This document shows, in pieces, positions 1 through 12,854 of a DNA stretch of 64,000 nucleotides. A program made the translations under genes and the position numbers. The notes beneath the pieces were generated by a model. The model made no database searches and had not been told where the DNA came from. It saw only the letters and a program-made list of their open reading frames with translations. This DNA is from Hymenoscyphus infarciens (taxonomy: Eukaryota; Ascomycota; Leotiomycetes; Helotiales; Helotiaceae), in the NCBI GenBank assembly GCA_001414345.1, contig LLCB01000082.1, positions 1 through 64,000 on the forward strand, in the 5' to 3' direction. Position 1 is the stretch's first letter; each line of letters begins with the position of its first letter.

Positions 1-44
1 ATAAATAAAAGTATCTCTTTAATAGAGAATACTAAATATATAGC

Positions 45-3000
45 TTATATAAAGCTAAGTTCTTCGAGAAAGCTCTTATGCTTTACTTTATCTAAAGCTT
101 TAGTAAAGCCGTCTGCTTTTTGTTCTTTGGTAGAGACGTATATAACGTCTATAATACCCTTAGTAATAAGGTCTCTTATAAAGTGATATTTTACGTTTAT
201 ATGTTTAGTACGTTCGTGAAATACAGGGTTTTCGCTTAGGTCTATAGCGCTTTTATTATTAATATATAGAGGGAACTTTACTTGTTTATAAAAGCCTAAC
301 TCTTTAAGTAAAGCTATAATATATATAGCTTCTTTAGTAGCTAGATTAAGAGCTACGTATTCGGCTTTAGTAGAGCTTTAAGCTATAATAGACTGAAGCT
401 TACTACGCCAAGTAAAGGGACTACCTGCTATATAGAATATATAGCTGCTAGTAGACTTCCTAGTACTAATATCTCCGGCGTAATCAGCGTCGGTAAAGCC
501 GCTTATATAAGAGGATAAGTTACTATAGTATTTAATACTATAATTAATAGTAGTATTAAGATATCTTAGAACTCTTTTAATAGCTTTAAAATGATCAGAG
601 CTAGGATTACTAGCATACCTAGCTAATCTTATAACTAAATAAGCTATATCAGGTCTAGTTCCTAGAGTAATATATAGTAAACAACCTATAATACCTTAAA
701 ATAGCTTTATATCTAATTTAGACGCTTTGTCTTTATTAAGTACTAGTTTTGCTTTAGCTATCATAGGCGTATATATAGGATTAGCTTCTTTAAAGCCGTA
801 CTTTTCTAATACTTTAGCTATATAATTACTTTGGTCTAGCTTTAGAACCCGATTATTATAAGAGTCTTTACTTATAGTAACGTTTATGCCTAGATAGTCT
901 TTTATAAGTCCTAAGTCTTTAACTATAAAATGCTTTTCTAGGTCTTTAATAAGTTCTTTAGCTAATAGAATAGAAGGAGCTATTATAGCTATATCGTCTA
1001 CGTATATACTAAGTATAATAGACTTCTCTCTATTAATCCAAAGATAAGATTCAGAGTTCAAAGGACTATACTTTAAGTCTTTAAGAACTTTGGTTAAAGT
1101 ATAGTACTAGATCCTAGCCGATTACTTTAAGCCGTATAAAGCCTTTAAAAGTAATAGACTAGTAATACTATTACTTTCTTCTATAGAGTAGTTACTTACT
1201 TTTAAGTAAGTACTTAGTCCTTTAGAAGGCTTTATATATAGATTACTAGTATTTATAGGTCTATAAGTAAAAGTAGATACTATATCTATCTTATATATAA
1301 TAAGACTATAAAGTATAGCTAAAGCAAAGACTAGTTTCTACGAGATCTGCTTAATAACTCCGGCATAAGAGTCTATATAGTCTCTTCCGTAGATCTGTTT
1401 AAAGCTTTTAGCTACGAATCGACTTTTTAGCTCTATATAGTCGTCTTTAAGATCTTTAATCTTATAAACCTACCTAGTTTTAATAGGTATAATAGAAGAA
1501 GAAGAAGAAGAGTCTAAAGAGCTATTAGCTTTCTAAGTCTTATTAGACTCTAAAGTATTTAGCTTGCTTTACATAGACTTAATCTAGTAGTCTTTATAAG
1601 GATTACTAGGACTAATAGCTTCTTCGTAAGTTTTAGGTTCTAAAATAAAACCTATAGGCTTCTTAATAGTAACTTTAGAAGTTATAGCCTTATTATTATC
1701 TTCTTCTATAAGGTTTTCACTCTCTATTTTAGAGACTAAAAGAGCAGAAGCAGCGTAGTTATAAAAGGAAGCTATATTAGCTTTTTTAGTATAGCTTCTA
1801 TTATAGTTATAGCTAATAGCTTTTCAAGGTCTTAGATTAATAGATTCCTCTATAGCCTCTTCGTCTTCGCTTTCTACTATAGGATTAATATCTTCTATAG
1901 CTTCTTCTTCTTCTTCTAATTCTTCTATATTTATAGAAGGCTCTTTATCTTTAAAAGGTTTATTTATAATCTCTAAAAGAGTATTATAGTCTTCTGAATC
2001 AAAATCTAGTAGAGTACTATAGTCTTCTTTAGACTTATAGTCTTCTTTATACTCTAATTCTTCTTTAATAGTAATATCTCTAGTAGAGTCTATAGTCTTT
2101 TTATCAAAGTTATAAACTAAATAGTTATTAAAAGAATCAAAGCCTACTAATATACCTTTATTAGCCTTAACTCCTAGCTTTCCTAGGCTATCTTTAAGTC
2201 TTACTTCTTTTAGCTTAAGATAATAACAAAGAAAGCCTAGTACTTTAATATAAGATATATTAGGCTTTTCTTTTAGAATAGCTTCATAAGAAGTACTCTT
2301 TATAGTAGAGTTATAAGTCCGATTCTTTATATAAATTATAGACTTAACTAAGTAAGGCTAAAGGTATAGCGGTATATTCTTTTCAGCTACTATAGCTATA
2401 AGTCTTTCTAGAATATATCTATTAAGACGCTCTAATATACCGTTCTATTCTTAACTATAAGGGCTTATATAATCGTTATATATCCCGTTCTCTTTATAAA
2501 ATAGATCCCACTTAGTACTCTTAAACTCTTTAGCGTTATCTAAGTATAATCCTTTAATAGAGATATTAAATTAATTCTTTAATAGCTTATATAGTTCTAT
2601 TAAAGTATCTAAAGCCTCTGATTTAAGCTTAATAGTATAGATATAGACTAGTCTAGTCTTTCAACAAGTAAAGGTAATAAAGTAAGATTCTCCTTTATTT
2701 CCTTTAACTCTAAAAGGACCGGCTATATCTAGGTTAAAGTAAGTAAGAGAGTCACTATTACTAGGACTCTTTAAAGGTATATAGCTTACTTTCTTAGTTA
2801 GTTTACCTAGATAGCAAGGTTCACAATTATCTATAGTCTTATTAGACTTATTACTAAGCTTAAAGCCTATAGTATTATCTATAGTTTTAACTAAATACTC
2901 CGGGTTTAAGTGATTAAGTCTCTTATGTAATAGAGTAAGATTTTCTTCTTTAATAGACTTATTAATACTATAAACCACTTTTTCAAGCTTACTATAGTCT

Positions 3001-4319
3001 ATAGCTAGTTCGGGAAGATAATAAGCATTGTTTTGCCAAATAGCTTTAATCTTAATATTAGCTTTATTATTACTAATATAAGTATAGTCTTTATTAAGCT
3101 TAATATCCCAACCTTTACTAGCTAAAGAGTGAGCTAAAATAAGAGTATTATTAAGGCTAGGAACGTAGTATACGTCCTTAATAAGTAGCTCTATCCCTTT
3201 ATAAGTAATAGGTATATTACCTTTACCTAATAGAGGTTCTTTAATATTATTAGCTACTGTAATCGAGCTATTTAGCTCTTTAAAATCAAGAAGCTAGTCT
3301 TTATTAGGCGTAAAGTGTTCAGTAGCTCCAGAGTCTAATACTAGTCTATTATTAGAGCTAGTAAAGCTAGCTATAGTATTATTATTCTTACTATTAGTAC
3401 TAGCTGACATAATAACTCTAGGTGAAGCTTTAGAGTTATCAGAGTCTTTATCTTTATCTTTGTCTTTATTCTTCTTTTTATTCTTCTTAAAAGAATTATT
3501 ACTAGTATTATTACTAGTATTTTTACTAGTATTATTACTAGTATTATTAGAGCTCTTTCTAAGCTTCGGGTGAAGTATAAAGCATTTACTCTTAATATGC
3601 CCCTTTTTATTACAGTGAGTATATAGAGAGCTAGTTTTAATAGAAGCTTTATTAGCTTCTAAATCACTTCTTTGAGTTATTCTAGACTCTTCGCCTATAA
3701 GGTCGCTTATTAAGTCGTCTAAGTCTATAGAACTAACGTCGTTTCCTATATCTTCGTACTTTCTAGATATAAAAGAATCGAAAGAGCTAGGAAGACTATT
3801 AAAGATAGTAACTAGTATAAAAGCATCAGATACTTTTTCATCTAAGCTTCTTAAGTATATAGCCGAGGACTAGATTTCGGATATATATTCTTCTATAGTA
3901 CTAAAGTTACTATAGCAGGTGTTAGTTATCTTATTATAATATCGACCTACTAGTTCTAGACTAGAGCTACTAAAGTCGGTCTTAATTTTATCTTAAAGAT
4001 TAGAAGGAGAGTTAACGTCTATATATCTCTTTAAATTATTAGAAGAGATAATAGCTTATAAAGCAGTTAAAGCTTTATTACTCTTAGCCTTATAATCGTC
4101 TAGCTTATCTTCGTATTTTATAGCTAGTTTGTCCGATTTAGGCTTATATTTACCTTCTTTTGTCTTATTATAGTATAAAGACTTCCTAGGTTCTTCAATA
4201 GTACTTAAGATATAGGGTATAAAACCGTTTATCTTTAGATAAAGCTCGGCTTCTATAAGCCACTCTATATAGTTAGAGCGGCTGATTAGCTTCTCTTCTT
4301 TAAACGAAGTAGAAGATAT
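45..4319 (-). mobile_element. Ty1/copia retrotransposon gag-pol, RIP-inactivated
   Basis: On the minus strand one reading frame of 1425 codons runs from 4319 to a stop at 45-47 with no frameshift. In order it shows a gag region with a zinc-knuckle remnant near 3.6 kb, an aspartic protease motif (DSGATEH, about 3.35 kb), the HHCC integrase finger (about 2.8-2.9 kb), the integrase core with LDIAGPF and LDNAKEF, reverse transcriptase with YVDD (about 1.0 kb) and RNase H with SSTKAEY (about 0.37 kb). The order PR-INT-RT-RH is that of copia, not gypsy. About 20 in-frame stops interrupt it. Nearly all are TAA or TAG where a Gln or Trp is expected, for example two in the integrase motif SPYS*E*NG and one before VYKIK. 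The gag start reads ATA, the knuckle Cys reads Tyr, and all of these fit C-to-T or G-to-A change. The 3' LTR lies beyond the left edge. The element cannot make a functional polyprotein. Confidence 0.93.
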
Positions 4320-4882
4320 ATTTAAATCCCCTTTTTAAAGTCTATATATATATAGATTAAAACGTACTCTTTTAAGTACTTATTAGCTTTTTCAGTTAGA
4401 GAAGAATAGTAAGCTTTATATTCTCTTTCGAATATAAATAACTATACTATCTTTCTTTCTTACTAGGCTAACTTATCTTATATAAGAATAGGATAACCTA
4501 CGTACTAATTAAGCTATACTTAACCCTCTCCGAGGATGGCTTCTTATAAGTATAGATAATAGTAGTCTTATATAATCTAAAAGTCTACTAGAAGAGATAG
4601 CCACTTCTTACTAGCTTCTTTATATATATAAGTCCCTATATAAAGGTAGCTATAAGCCTAGGCTCCTTAGTTTAAGAAGAAGGCTATACCACCCGTTATG
4701 GGATGACGTAATCGTATAGATATAGCTGTAGGTCTAAGTATAAGTAGTATATATACGAGTTTTCGTATATATTTACTTATATCTCTAGCTTTACTCTTAC
4801 TAGAGCTCCTGTCTTAGAGACGTAGAATATAGATCTCTTGCTAAAGACTTCACTATTAGAGGGGGTAGAGGGAGTATACCAC
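4320..4882 (-). other. Copia leader region
   Basis: These 560 bases lie between the candidate LTR and the gag frame. I see no open frame of note. The composition is less extreme than in the neighbouring blocks, with several CG sites preserved. The length is long for a copia leader, which is one reason to suspect that the LTR is longer than proposed. Confidence 0.4.
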
Positions 4883-5302
4883 TGAATATAACGGTATTCG
4901 GACCGGAAGTCGGTAATGTTACGTGATATTACGTGAAACGAGTTCAGCTCTAGAGACCTAAAGTTGACTCTCCGGGCTTATAACCTATAAGAGGTTATAA
5001 ACGTATAGAGTAGACTATAGAGTAGGCTACAGGGTAGGTCAGAAGTACGTAAGTTGAATTAGCATAGGGTAGGTTAGGTGATCGCTAAATTACGTTTCTA
5101 AGGAGTCGAAGTATAAGTATAAAAGACTTAGTGAATTTTTGACTTAATTACTAGCTAAAAGATAGAAGAGGGCTATATATACTTCTAGAGTAAATACTAG
5201 AAGCTTCTATAGCTTATAAATCAAAGAGGTTGCTAGAAGGTTCTAGGGATCACGTGTTCGCTTAACCGTAACCGAGAACGTAACCGAACCTTCTAGACAA
5301 CA
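4883..5302 (-). repeat. Candidate 5' LTR of the copia element
   Basis: Reading the minus strand, the segment starts TGTTG at 5302, the usual first bases of copia LTRs, and ends TTCA at about 4883. One base later TGGTATACTCC could be a primer-binding site. A TATATA box lies inside (about 5172-5180). The second LTR is outside the window, so identity of the two ends cannot be tested. Another TGGTAT at about 4696 would make the LTR about 600 bp. The outer border is better supported than the inner one. Confidence 0.4.
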
Positions 5303-8300
5303 CTAGAAAGAACTAGTATAGACTAAGGTTTAAACCTAAAGCCTATTAGTAAGTAAGGTAATTATTACCTAATACTAACATATATAGACTATGTTTTAAA
5401 TATAATATACTATTACTAATACTAACTATTTAGAGATAGTAGTATAAAAAGCTAATATATCGGTTTCTTATAAAGAAGCTACCTTTCTAGTAAAAGAGTA
5501 ATATTATAGAAAGTTAAGAATTAAAAGTAAATAGTATTTAAAGTACTATTATAAGATATATAGGTAATTCTATATCTAATACTAATATCTCTATCTCTAT
5601 ATACTTATAGTCTAATTTACTTAATTATAGATATATAATTATATATTCGTCTTTCTTAATAAACGTAATATTCTATTATTAGAGGTATATATATATAAAT
5701 ACTTTATAGTTAGCTAAATTGATATCTTTATATATAATCTCTACTATATAAAAGAATCTTATAAAAGCTAGCTTTATTATAGCTTTAAAGTTAAAGCTAT
5801 TAATTTATTCTAGCTATAGAACCTAAAGCCTAGTCTCTAGAGCTTAAGAGGTAATCTAGCGTAATTATACTATTAATAAAGGTTCTATCTTCTTCTTCTT
5901 ATAAAAGCTCTATATTACTTAAACGTCTACTATAACTTGTTATAAAAGCAAAGACTTAAATAGCTTTAGAGCTAGGTTATATTTAACGTATATTAATTAA
6001 ATTATAAAAAGGCTAATTTATATAGAGGCTACTTTTAAAAGTTCTTAACTAATCCTCTTATATACTCTTCTTAAAACCTACTTATAAAGTACTAAAGTTG
6101 TTATAAGCTATAGTTACTAGAGTCTCTTAATCTAGAACCTCTTAAAAGAGTATATATATATACTATATACTTTTTAAGTATTTAATAAAAGGCTATAATA
6201 AAAGAGCTTTATATATATCTTAGATATCTTAACTTTATTCTTTATATATTTAAAGTAATTAAGAGAGAGATTATTAAATTAAGAGACTACTAGTATAAGT
6301 ACTAATTAGCTATTATTCTATATAAATTATATAAGAGAGTATCTACTAAGATATTATCTACTCCTAGTATATACTCTAATTATATATTAATATTATATTA
6401 AGTAGCTAGGTGATTTTAGTATAAGTACTTTAAGAACTACTTAAAGTGTTTAATCTATATAGTAGTATTATCTATATAGATAATTACTCTCTTTATTATC
6501 TATATTCTCTTTTATTATTTAAAGAATGCTTTTACTATCTTAATCTTAAAAATATTTATATTAAATTAAGAGTTCTTTCTAATTCTTAGAAGAGGTAACT
6601 AAAGAGTATATTCTTTTAATAGTATATATATATACTCTTATTATATATATCTTAGATTATCTACTTCTAAAAAGAAAGCTTCTAAGCCTTTAATAGAGAT
6701 ATTATAAAAGAGGTATATATATAAGTAGATATTATTAAAGAAGTATATACTATTAAACTATAGTAATATCTTATTCTACTATCTAAGGTCCTTTTAGACT
6801 TCCTTTAAAAGACGTCTTCTTTCTATATAAGATACGTAGTTAGACTATATATATATAAATATCTAGAAGTTATAATAAAAGGCCTAGTCTAATTATACTA
6901 TAGAAGTATAAAAAGATAAGAGGCTAGTAAGTAATTTAAGCTTATTATAGGTAATACTTCTATAGTTAATAAATTAGCGTATTTTAAGCTTTATCTTAGC
7001 TAGCTTTTCTAATAGTATAGAGGCTCTAAAAGTAATAATATCTATTAGATACTCTATTACTTCTAAGAGCGTATCTTAGACGCTCTTTTTATTATTAATT
7101 AATATATCTAATATTTATATAAGAGTCTTATACTTTATAGCTTATTTCTTAAGGAATTAAGATATAGTTTTAATAGCTTTAAATATAGTAAACTTATTAT
7201 CTAAATAGTAGCTTATAATATACTACTCTAAGTATAACTATATTATCTATTTAAGAGCTTCTACGAAGATATTAAAAATAAATCATACTATAGTAAAGCT
7301 AAAGAGTAGTACTATATAAGTATAATAAATCTCTTTCTATTAGAAACCTAAAAGCTAGTATATTTAAGTATAATTAGTATTATTTGAAAAGTATTAGATA
7401 TATCTCTTTTAAGTATTATATACTCTTAGCTAGCTTCTTATACTATAGCTAATATCTCTTAGAAAGAGATATACTTTAAATATATATATTTATCTAATAT
7501 ATAATAATTTATTAAGTAGTCTTTAAAGTAGAATAAATAGTATATTTAGCGTCGATTACTATTAAGCTTTAGTTTAGATATAAAACCTAGTAGAGAGGCT
7601 ATAAAAGGTGCCTTCTAGTATAGACTAACTTTCTCTATTAAGCTAGCTTCTAAAGCGTCTCTTTTTTTTAATATTAAAAGCTTATTAAATTTAGTAGTAA
7701 ATAAGAGGTTCTTTATATAAGACTTCTAGGCTCTTATACCTAATTAGCGCTCTAAATCGAAGTATATTATTAATGTTTTTTAGAAGCGAGCGATTAGAGT
7801 ATTAGAGTAATAGCATCTTCTATGCTTTAAGAGATAATAGAGAAGGCGATATATCTAGTAATAGTTTTAATATATTATATAAAGTAAAGAATACTATAGT
7901 ATTTAATTAAATAGATATAAAAGAGTATAGATAAGAAGATATAAATTAAAGTAAAAGAGCTTTATTAGTACTACTATAGTCTATATCTTTTATCTCTTCT
8001 ATACTAACTTCTTAGCTCTTTATCTCCTTCTTTTTACTTTTATTATCTCTCTTTTATAAATAGATTTATATATAATTTAAGTCTTTATAACCTCCTAGTT
8101 TACTTATTTTAAAGTATATCTATAAAGAGATAATACTATTCTAATTATAACTTTAATAACTCTCTCTTCTTTCTTCTCTACTACTACCGCGGCCTAGTCT
8201 TCTTATTTAATAGTATTAAGCGATTATATTCTTAGATATCTCTTATAATTCTACTCCTCTTAATTTACTTCTACTAACTACCTTTTTTTATTAGAATAGT

Positions 8301-10309
8301 ATTAATTAGATTACTTCTACCTAGGTATAATTCTTAGCTAAGCTTATAATTCTATAGTTAAAGTTATTAAGCTAAACATAGATATCTTTACTAAATAAAG
8401 AGATTATATATATAGTATATACTAGAAAGTAGTAAGACTACTTAGTAGTATTAGATCTAAAGACCTTTAGTATCTTCTTTACTCTAATATTTAGTATACT
8501 AGCTTCTTTATTAAAGAAGATAGTACTTTTATTATTATTAATTAAAGAGATATTATTATTTAAGTAGTAGAGATCTCTTAGCTTAAATATATCTTATATA
8601 ATTTATATTAAGTACTTCTTATACTCTAGAAGAAGGTTATTAATTATACTAAGTATATAAGAGAGGATATTCTTACTATTATTATTCGCTACTAATATTC
8701 TTCTTAATAGACTCTCTTTTAGATTAATCTCTTTACTTATTAGTAGTACTTCTTAATAAGAAGAGAGATTAGCTTATTAAGTATTATTAGTATATACTAT
8801 CTCTCTCTCTAGTATATTAAATCGTTAACTCTATCTATCTACTTCTTAATTAGTAATTACTAATATAGTAATATTATCTTAATTACTCTAGCTAAGCCTT
8901 AAAACTCCTACTAGGTTACTCTAGGTAGTAGTACTAAAGTTATAGAGGTATTCTATACTAAAATTAGCTTATAAGTAGCTTTAAAAGCCTTAGAGGCTTT
9001 AAAAGTTAGAGTATTCTATACTAAAGTTACTTTAACTAAAGTTGCTCTAAGAGAAGTTCTAAGAGTATCTCTAAAGATATCTAGAGAGAAAGCTCTAAGA
9101 GTATTCTCTATTAAATAGTCCTTTTATATAACTCTAGTATTTGCTATTATATCTACTTATATATCTATTAACTTAGAAGTATTAGTTGTCTTAAAAGAGA
9201 AGGGAGTTAGCTAGTCTATTTACTTAGATAGAGTCTTAGAGAGAGGCTTTATTAATATTATCGCTATTGTCGTCGTCGCTGTTACCGTTGTCTCTATCTC
9301 GTAGATAGAAATCTATTCTATTATCGTCTTAAGCTTAACCCTAGTTCTACTATACTTATAGCTGTCTTCTTTAATAAGATAGACAGCGAGCAGCGCCGCT
9401 GTTTATAGTATTATCTTAATTAGTAGCAGCGTCTTAGACAGTATATTATACTTACGTAGCTGCTTAAGTAAGTATTATAGCGTGCTTTATTAACCTGTTT
9501 ATCGCGCTCGTCGTTCTTAATATTATCGTCTTCTACTAGTTAAGCTTAGAGCGCCTTAGTAGCTCTATTACTAGCCTTAGTAATAATACTCTTATAAGTA
9601 ACTTATTTACTACGCTTTAAAAGTATCCTCTTAATAGAGTCTATTAATAGATAGATAGATAAGAGTGTTATTAGAGTTAAAAAAGAGCTTAATACTAAAT
9701 AAGACGTTAAAAGTAATAGAAAGTGTTATTAGTAAAATAGAGGTTACTTAGTATAAGAGAAGGTATATATATATCTCTCTCTATATATTAAGCTAATTCC
9801 TTAATTCACTATAAACCTCTTCTATATAAAGTATATAGATTATATAAGTTAAGATTAAGAAGTTAATTTAAATACTAAGTAGTATAATAGAATTAATATA
9901 AAGAGTATTAATAAGTAATATAATTATATTTATAAAAGTAATTATTAAACCTAATAATATAAAGAAGAAAGACTTATTAGAAGAAGATAATCTAAATACT
10001 AAATACTTACTAAAAGAAGAGACTATATATAGTAACTAAAGCTTTCTAAACTATAGTAGTAGTAGTTATTAAAGCTAAAATAGATTTCCTCTTAGTTAAT
10101 AATAAGCTAGATCGTACTAGTATAATTTCTATAAACTAAATTAAAGTATTATCTATATATATACGTATTATAATACTTTAAAAAAGAGGAACTATTAGTA
10201 ATAGCCTAGCTCGCCTCTTCTCTTATTAAGAACTTAAACATAAAGTATAAATAATAATTAAATAATAATAATAATAAGAAAGAATTAAAAAGAAGATCTT
10301 ACTTATTAC
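5303..10309. repeat. RIP-degraded transposon graveyard
   Basis: Five kilobases of sequence dominated by TA, with CA and TG almost absent on both strands. For example 8761-8940 contains neither dinucleotide, while CG and CT remain. This is the expected product of CpA-to-TpA mutation of repeats. No intact reading frame exists. A plus-strand trace at about 5880-6440 reads in one frame with stops only at positions convertible from CAA, CAG or TGG, so it was probably coding. It has a faint resemblance to hAT transposases that I cannot confirm. A less degraded GC-richer patch lies at about 9240-9560. Confidence 0.75.
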
Positions 10310-11410
10310 TAAACTATAGTAGTTATTACCTAATATTTAAATCGCTCTAGATACTAAGATAGCTATAAAAGAATATAATAAGGTCTAAAGATAGTCTTAC
10401 TTTATATATATATATAAGTTTTTATAGATAGAAGTAATATTACTAACTAAGTTAGTATAGCTATATAAGAACTATATAGAGAGTAGATATATAAAGTAGA
10501 TATTAGACTAAGTAATTAGTTTATAATATATAAGATAGAACTTATTAGTATCTAAATAGTACTTAGTATAGCTAATAGAGAAAGAAAAGCAGTAAGAAAG
10601 CTTACTATCTTTACTAATAACTAAGCTACTATTATATTATTTATAAGACTTAGAAACTAGTCTAGGTAATTTATTCTAAGAAAGATATACTAGCTATATA
10701 GTATCTTAAAAGAGAAGAACGTAGAAGTAATAATTTAAGAGATTCTAGTATATATAGGAGTTCTAAGTAATAAAAAGGCTAATAAGCTTATAAAATAAGC
10801 TACTAGTTAACTATTAAAAGAGAATAAGAAGAGAGAGTTATCTAAAGCCTTAGAGTAGTATATAACGTAGCTTCTATAGCTTCTATCTTCTTATAAAAGA
10901 ATAATTAATATAATAGCTAAGTTCTTTTAGTATTAAATATAGAATCTAAGAGATACTAGTATACTATATAAGAAAAGATAGATAAAAGAGAGAATCTTAC
11001 TATTTCGCTATACTTAATAACTATACTAAAACCTTATAAAAGCCGAGTCTTTAGTACTAATCTAGATAAGAACTAAGAAAATTAGTCTAAATAGATATCT
11101 ATATAAGATTAATAGAATAGATAACCTATAGTATAAATATAACTAATTATACTAAACTATTAAATATATACTCGAAGATTATAAAGACTTTAAAGAATTA
11201 TATAAGAAGTATATAAGAGTAAAGTACGCTAGTAATACTAGAGTCTTTCTTTTAAATAGTAAACTTATTCTAAAAGCAGTGTCTTTTATACTTATAAGTA
11301 GCCTCTTAGACTAGTTTATAGTATATATATATTCTTATTCGCTTTTATAAAGAAGAGGTATTATAAAAGAAGATAGCTAGAGTAGTACTTTTAGATAATT
11401 ATTATCTATA
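10310..11410 (+). pseudogene. C-terminal remnant of a non-LTR (LINE-like) retrotransposon: RNase H and cysteine-rich tail
   Basis: In a single plus-strand frame from about 10382 to 11390 a degraded RNase H domain can be followed: FIDRSNIT (10.4 kb, for DGS), IFTNN*AT (10607 on, for TDNQA), then GVLSNKKANKLIK (for GxxGNExADxxAK). Next comes the tail typical of fungal Tad-like LINEs: a RT-KKISLNRYLYKINR block at about 11071, followed by a knuckle whose Cys and His now read Tyr (YKYN, KYILEDYKDFKEL). The stops fall at Gln-like positions. I could not follow the frame upstream into a reverse transcriptase, so this is either a truncated insertion or the upstream part is beyond recognition. Confidence 0.7.
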
Positions 11411-11689
11411 CTAACTAAGCTCTTAAAAGAACTATTATTTTATATAATATATTATATATAGAATCAGAAGATACGGTTAGAATAGAGGTTATACTTAGAG
11501 TTTAGTTAATTTAAGTTAATTTACAGTATTTTAAATCTCTTTTATCTTTCTTTTATTAGCTCTAGATATAAAGCCGACGGCTCGTAGCTACATTTATAGA
11601 CTAGACCTAAATAGTACGTCTATATATCCGCTAGAGCGGATAAATAGACTATTAATTATAAAAAAGTGAAGGAAAAAAATAAATAAATA

Positions 11690-12854
11690 CAAAGAATATA
11701 TAAAGAGACACGACATCCTCGCTGCTACAGCTTCCTAGGTTCTAACCCGACATGTTCTTTCAAGCGTTCTTTAGAAACTAAGATACAGTTATTAGACAGT
11801 AGCACTTTGTAATCTAAAGAGTGCGAGAAGTATTAGGTGGACAGATGATATTCGAGGGTAGAGGCGTTGTCGAAAGTTAATGTGGATTTCAATGCCTAAC
11901 TTTCGGGTTTATATATAGTTTGCTACTTACTTCTTTAATCTTAAACTAGTTCGCTACTATTATACTATCTCTTCAAATTTGAACATTGTCTCCAATTCCA
12001 CTCTCTCTGTTTTGGGGTTATCGAGGGACGTGCTTCGTTATGCTGTTTTTGACGTACAACTGTAGTAGTTTCCGTTGAATGGTTTAATATATACAAATAG
12101 TAGGTCTGGAAGGTGTTACTCTGCGAAAAAATTCCTGTGCAGCCTAAGGCCGACAGAAACATGTAGACCAAACGGGTTGTGTCGCTTGCTAAGTAAAACA
12201 TTACTCCTACGCGAACAAACCGCTCGCAAGTCGATATTGGTTGCTTTTATTCAGAATGTTAGGTCTGGGTCCGTGGGCAATACCCTTTTCTGCAGTATAA
12301 CTCGTTTTGGTGAAGAGTGAGAAGAGTAGAATGGAGAATCTCGCTGCTATTTCCTTGGCTTCTGAATACGATTGGAGGTCAGTTTCCCCTTGAATTCGTC
12401 GTTTGCCTATATTACAAGAGCAATTCCCTTGATTATTTGGACATTGAGTATGTGATTTCAGGGGGACTACCAGTTAAAGGAATTTGTAGAATTTAACCAA
12501 CGCCTTGTTTTTCCCCTAGTTGTTCATGTCCAACTCTAATTCGCCGATATTTGTGTCGGGGTTTTGATGAATTTGTAAGGCGCATGAAGGGGTGTTCAAG
12601 AGCTCTATCTCTGTGAGAGCACCTGCCAAGGGAGTCCTCCATTCTTCGAGCACGCTTCTTCTAGCTCTTTTTGATAGCAATTTAAAATAACGTAAACTAA
12701 AGAGTCATGATAAAGAACTTGCCATCATTTACCCTAACTAATAGCGACAAAATTGGAAACATCGTGGAAAAAGGGTAGTCACGTGTGACGGGGGCCCACC
12801 AAAACCTGACTTGTCCATCTTTTGATAAAAAAGAAAATCCATGAGTGACGTTCT
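11690..12854. other. Transition from RIP block to normal sequence, no gene seen
   Basis: Base composition changes sharply to ordinary genic composition at about 11.65-11.75 kb. I found no ATG-initiated frame with family resemblance. The segment contains the 3' flank of the minus-strand HeLo gene. Confidence 0.5.
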
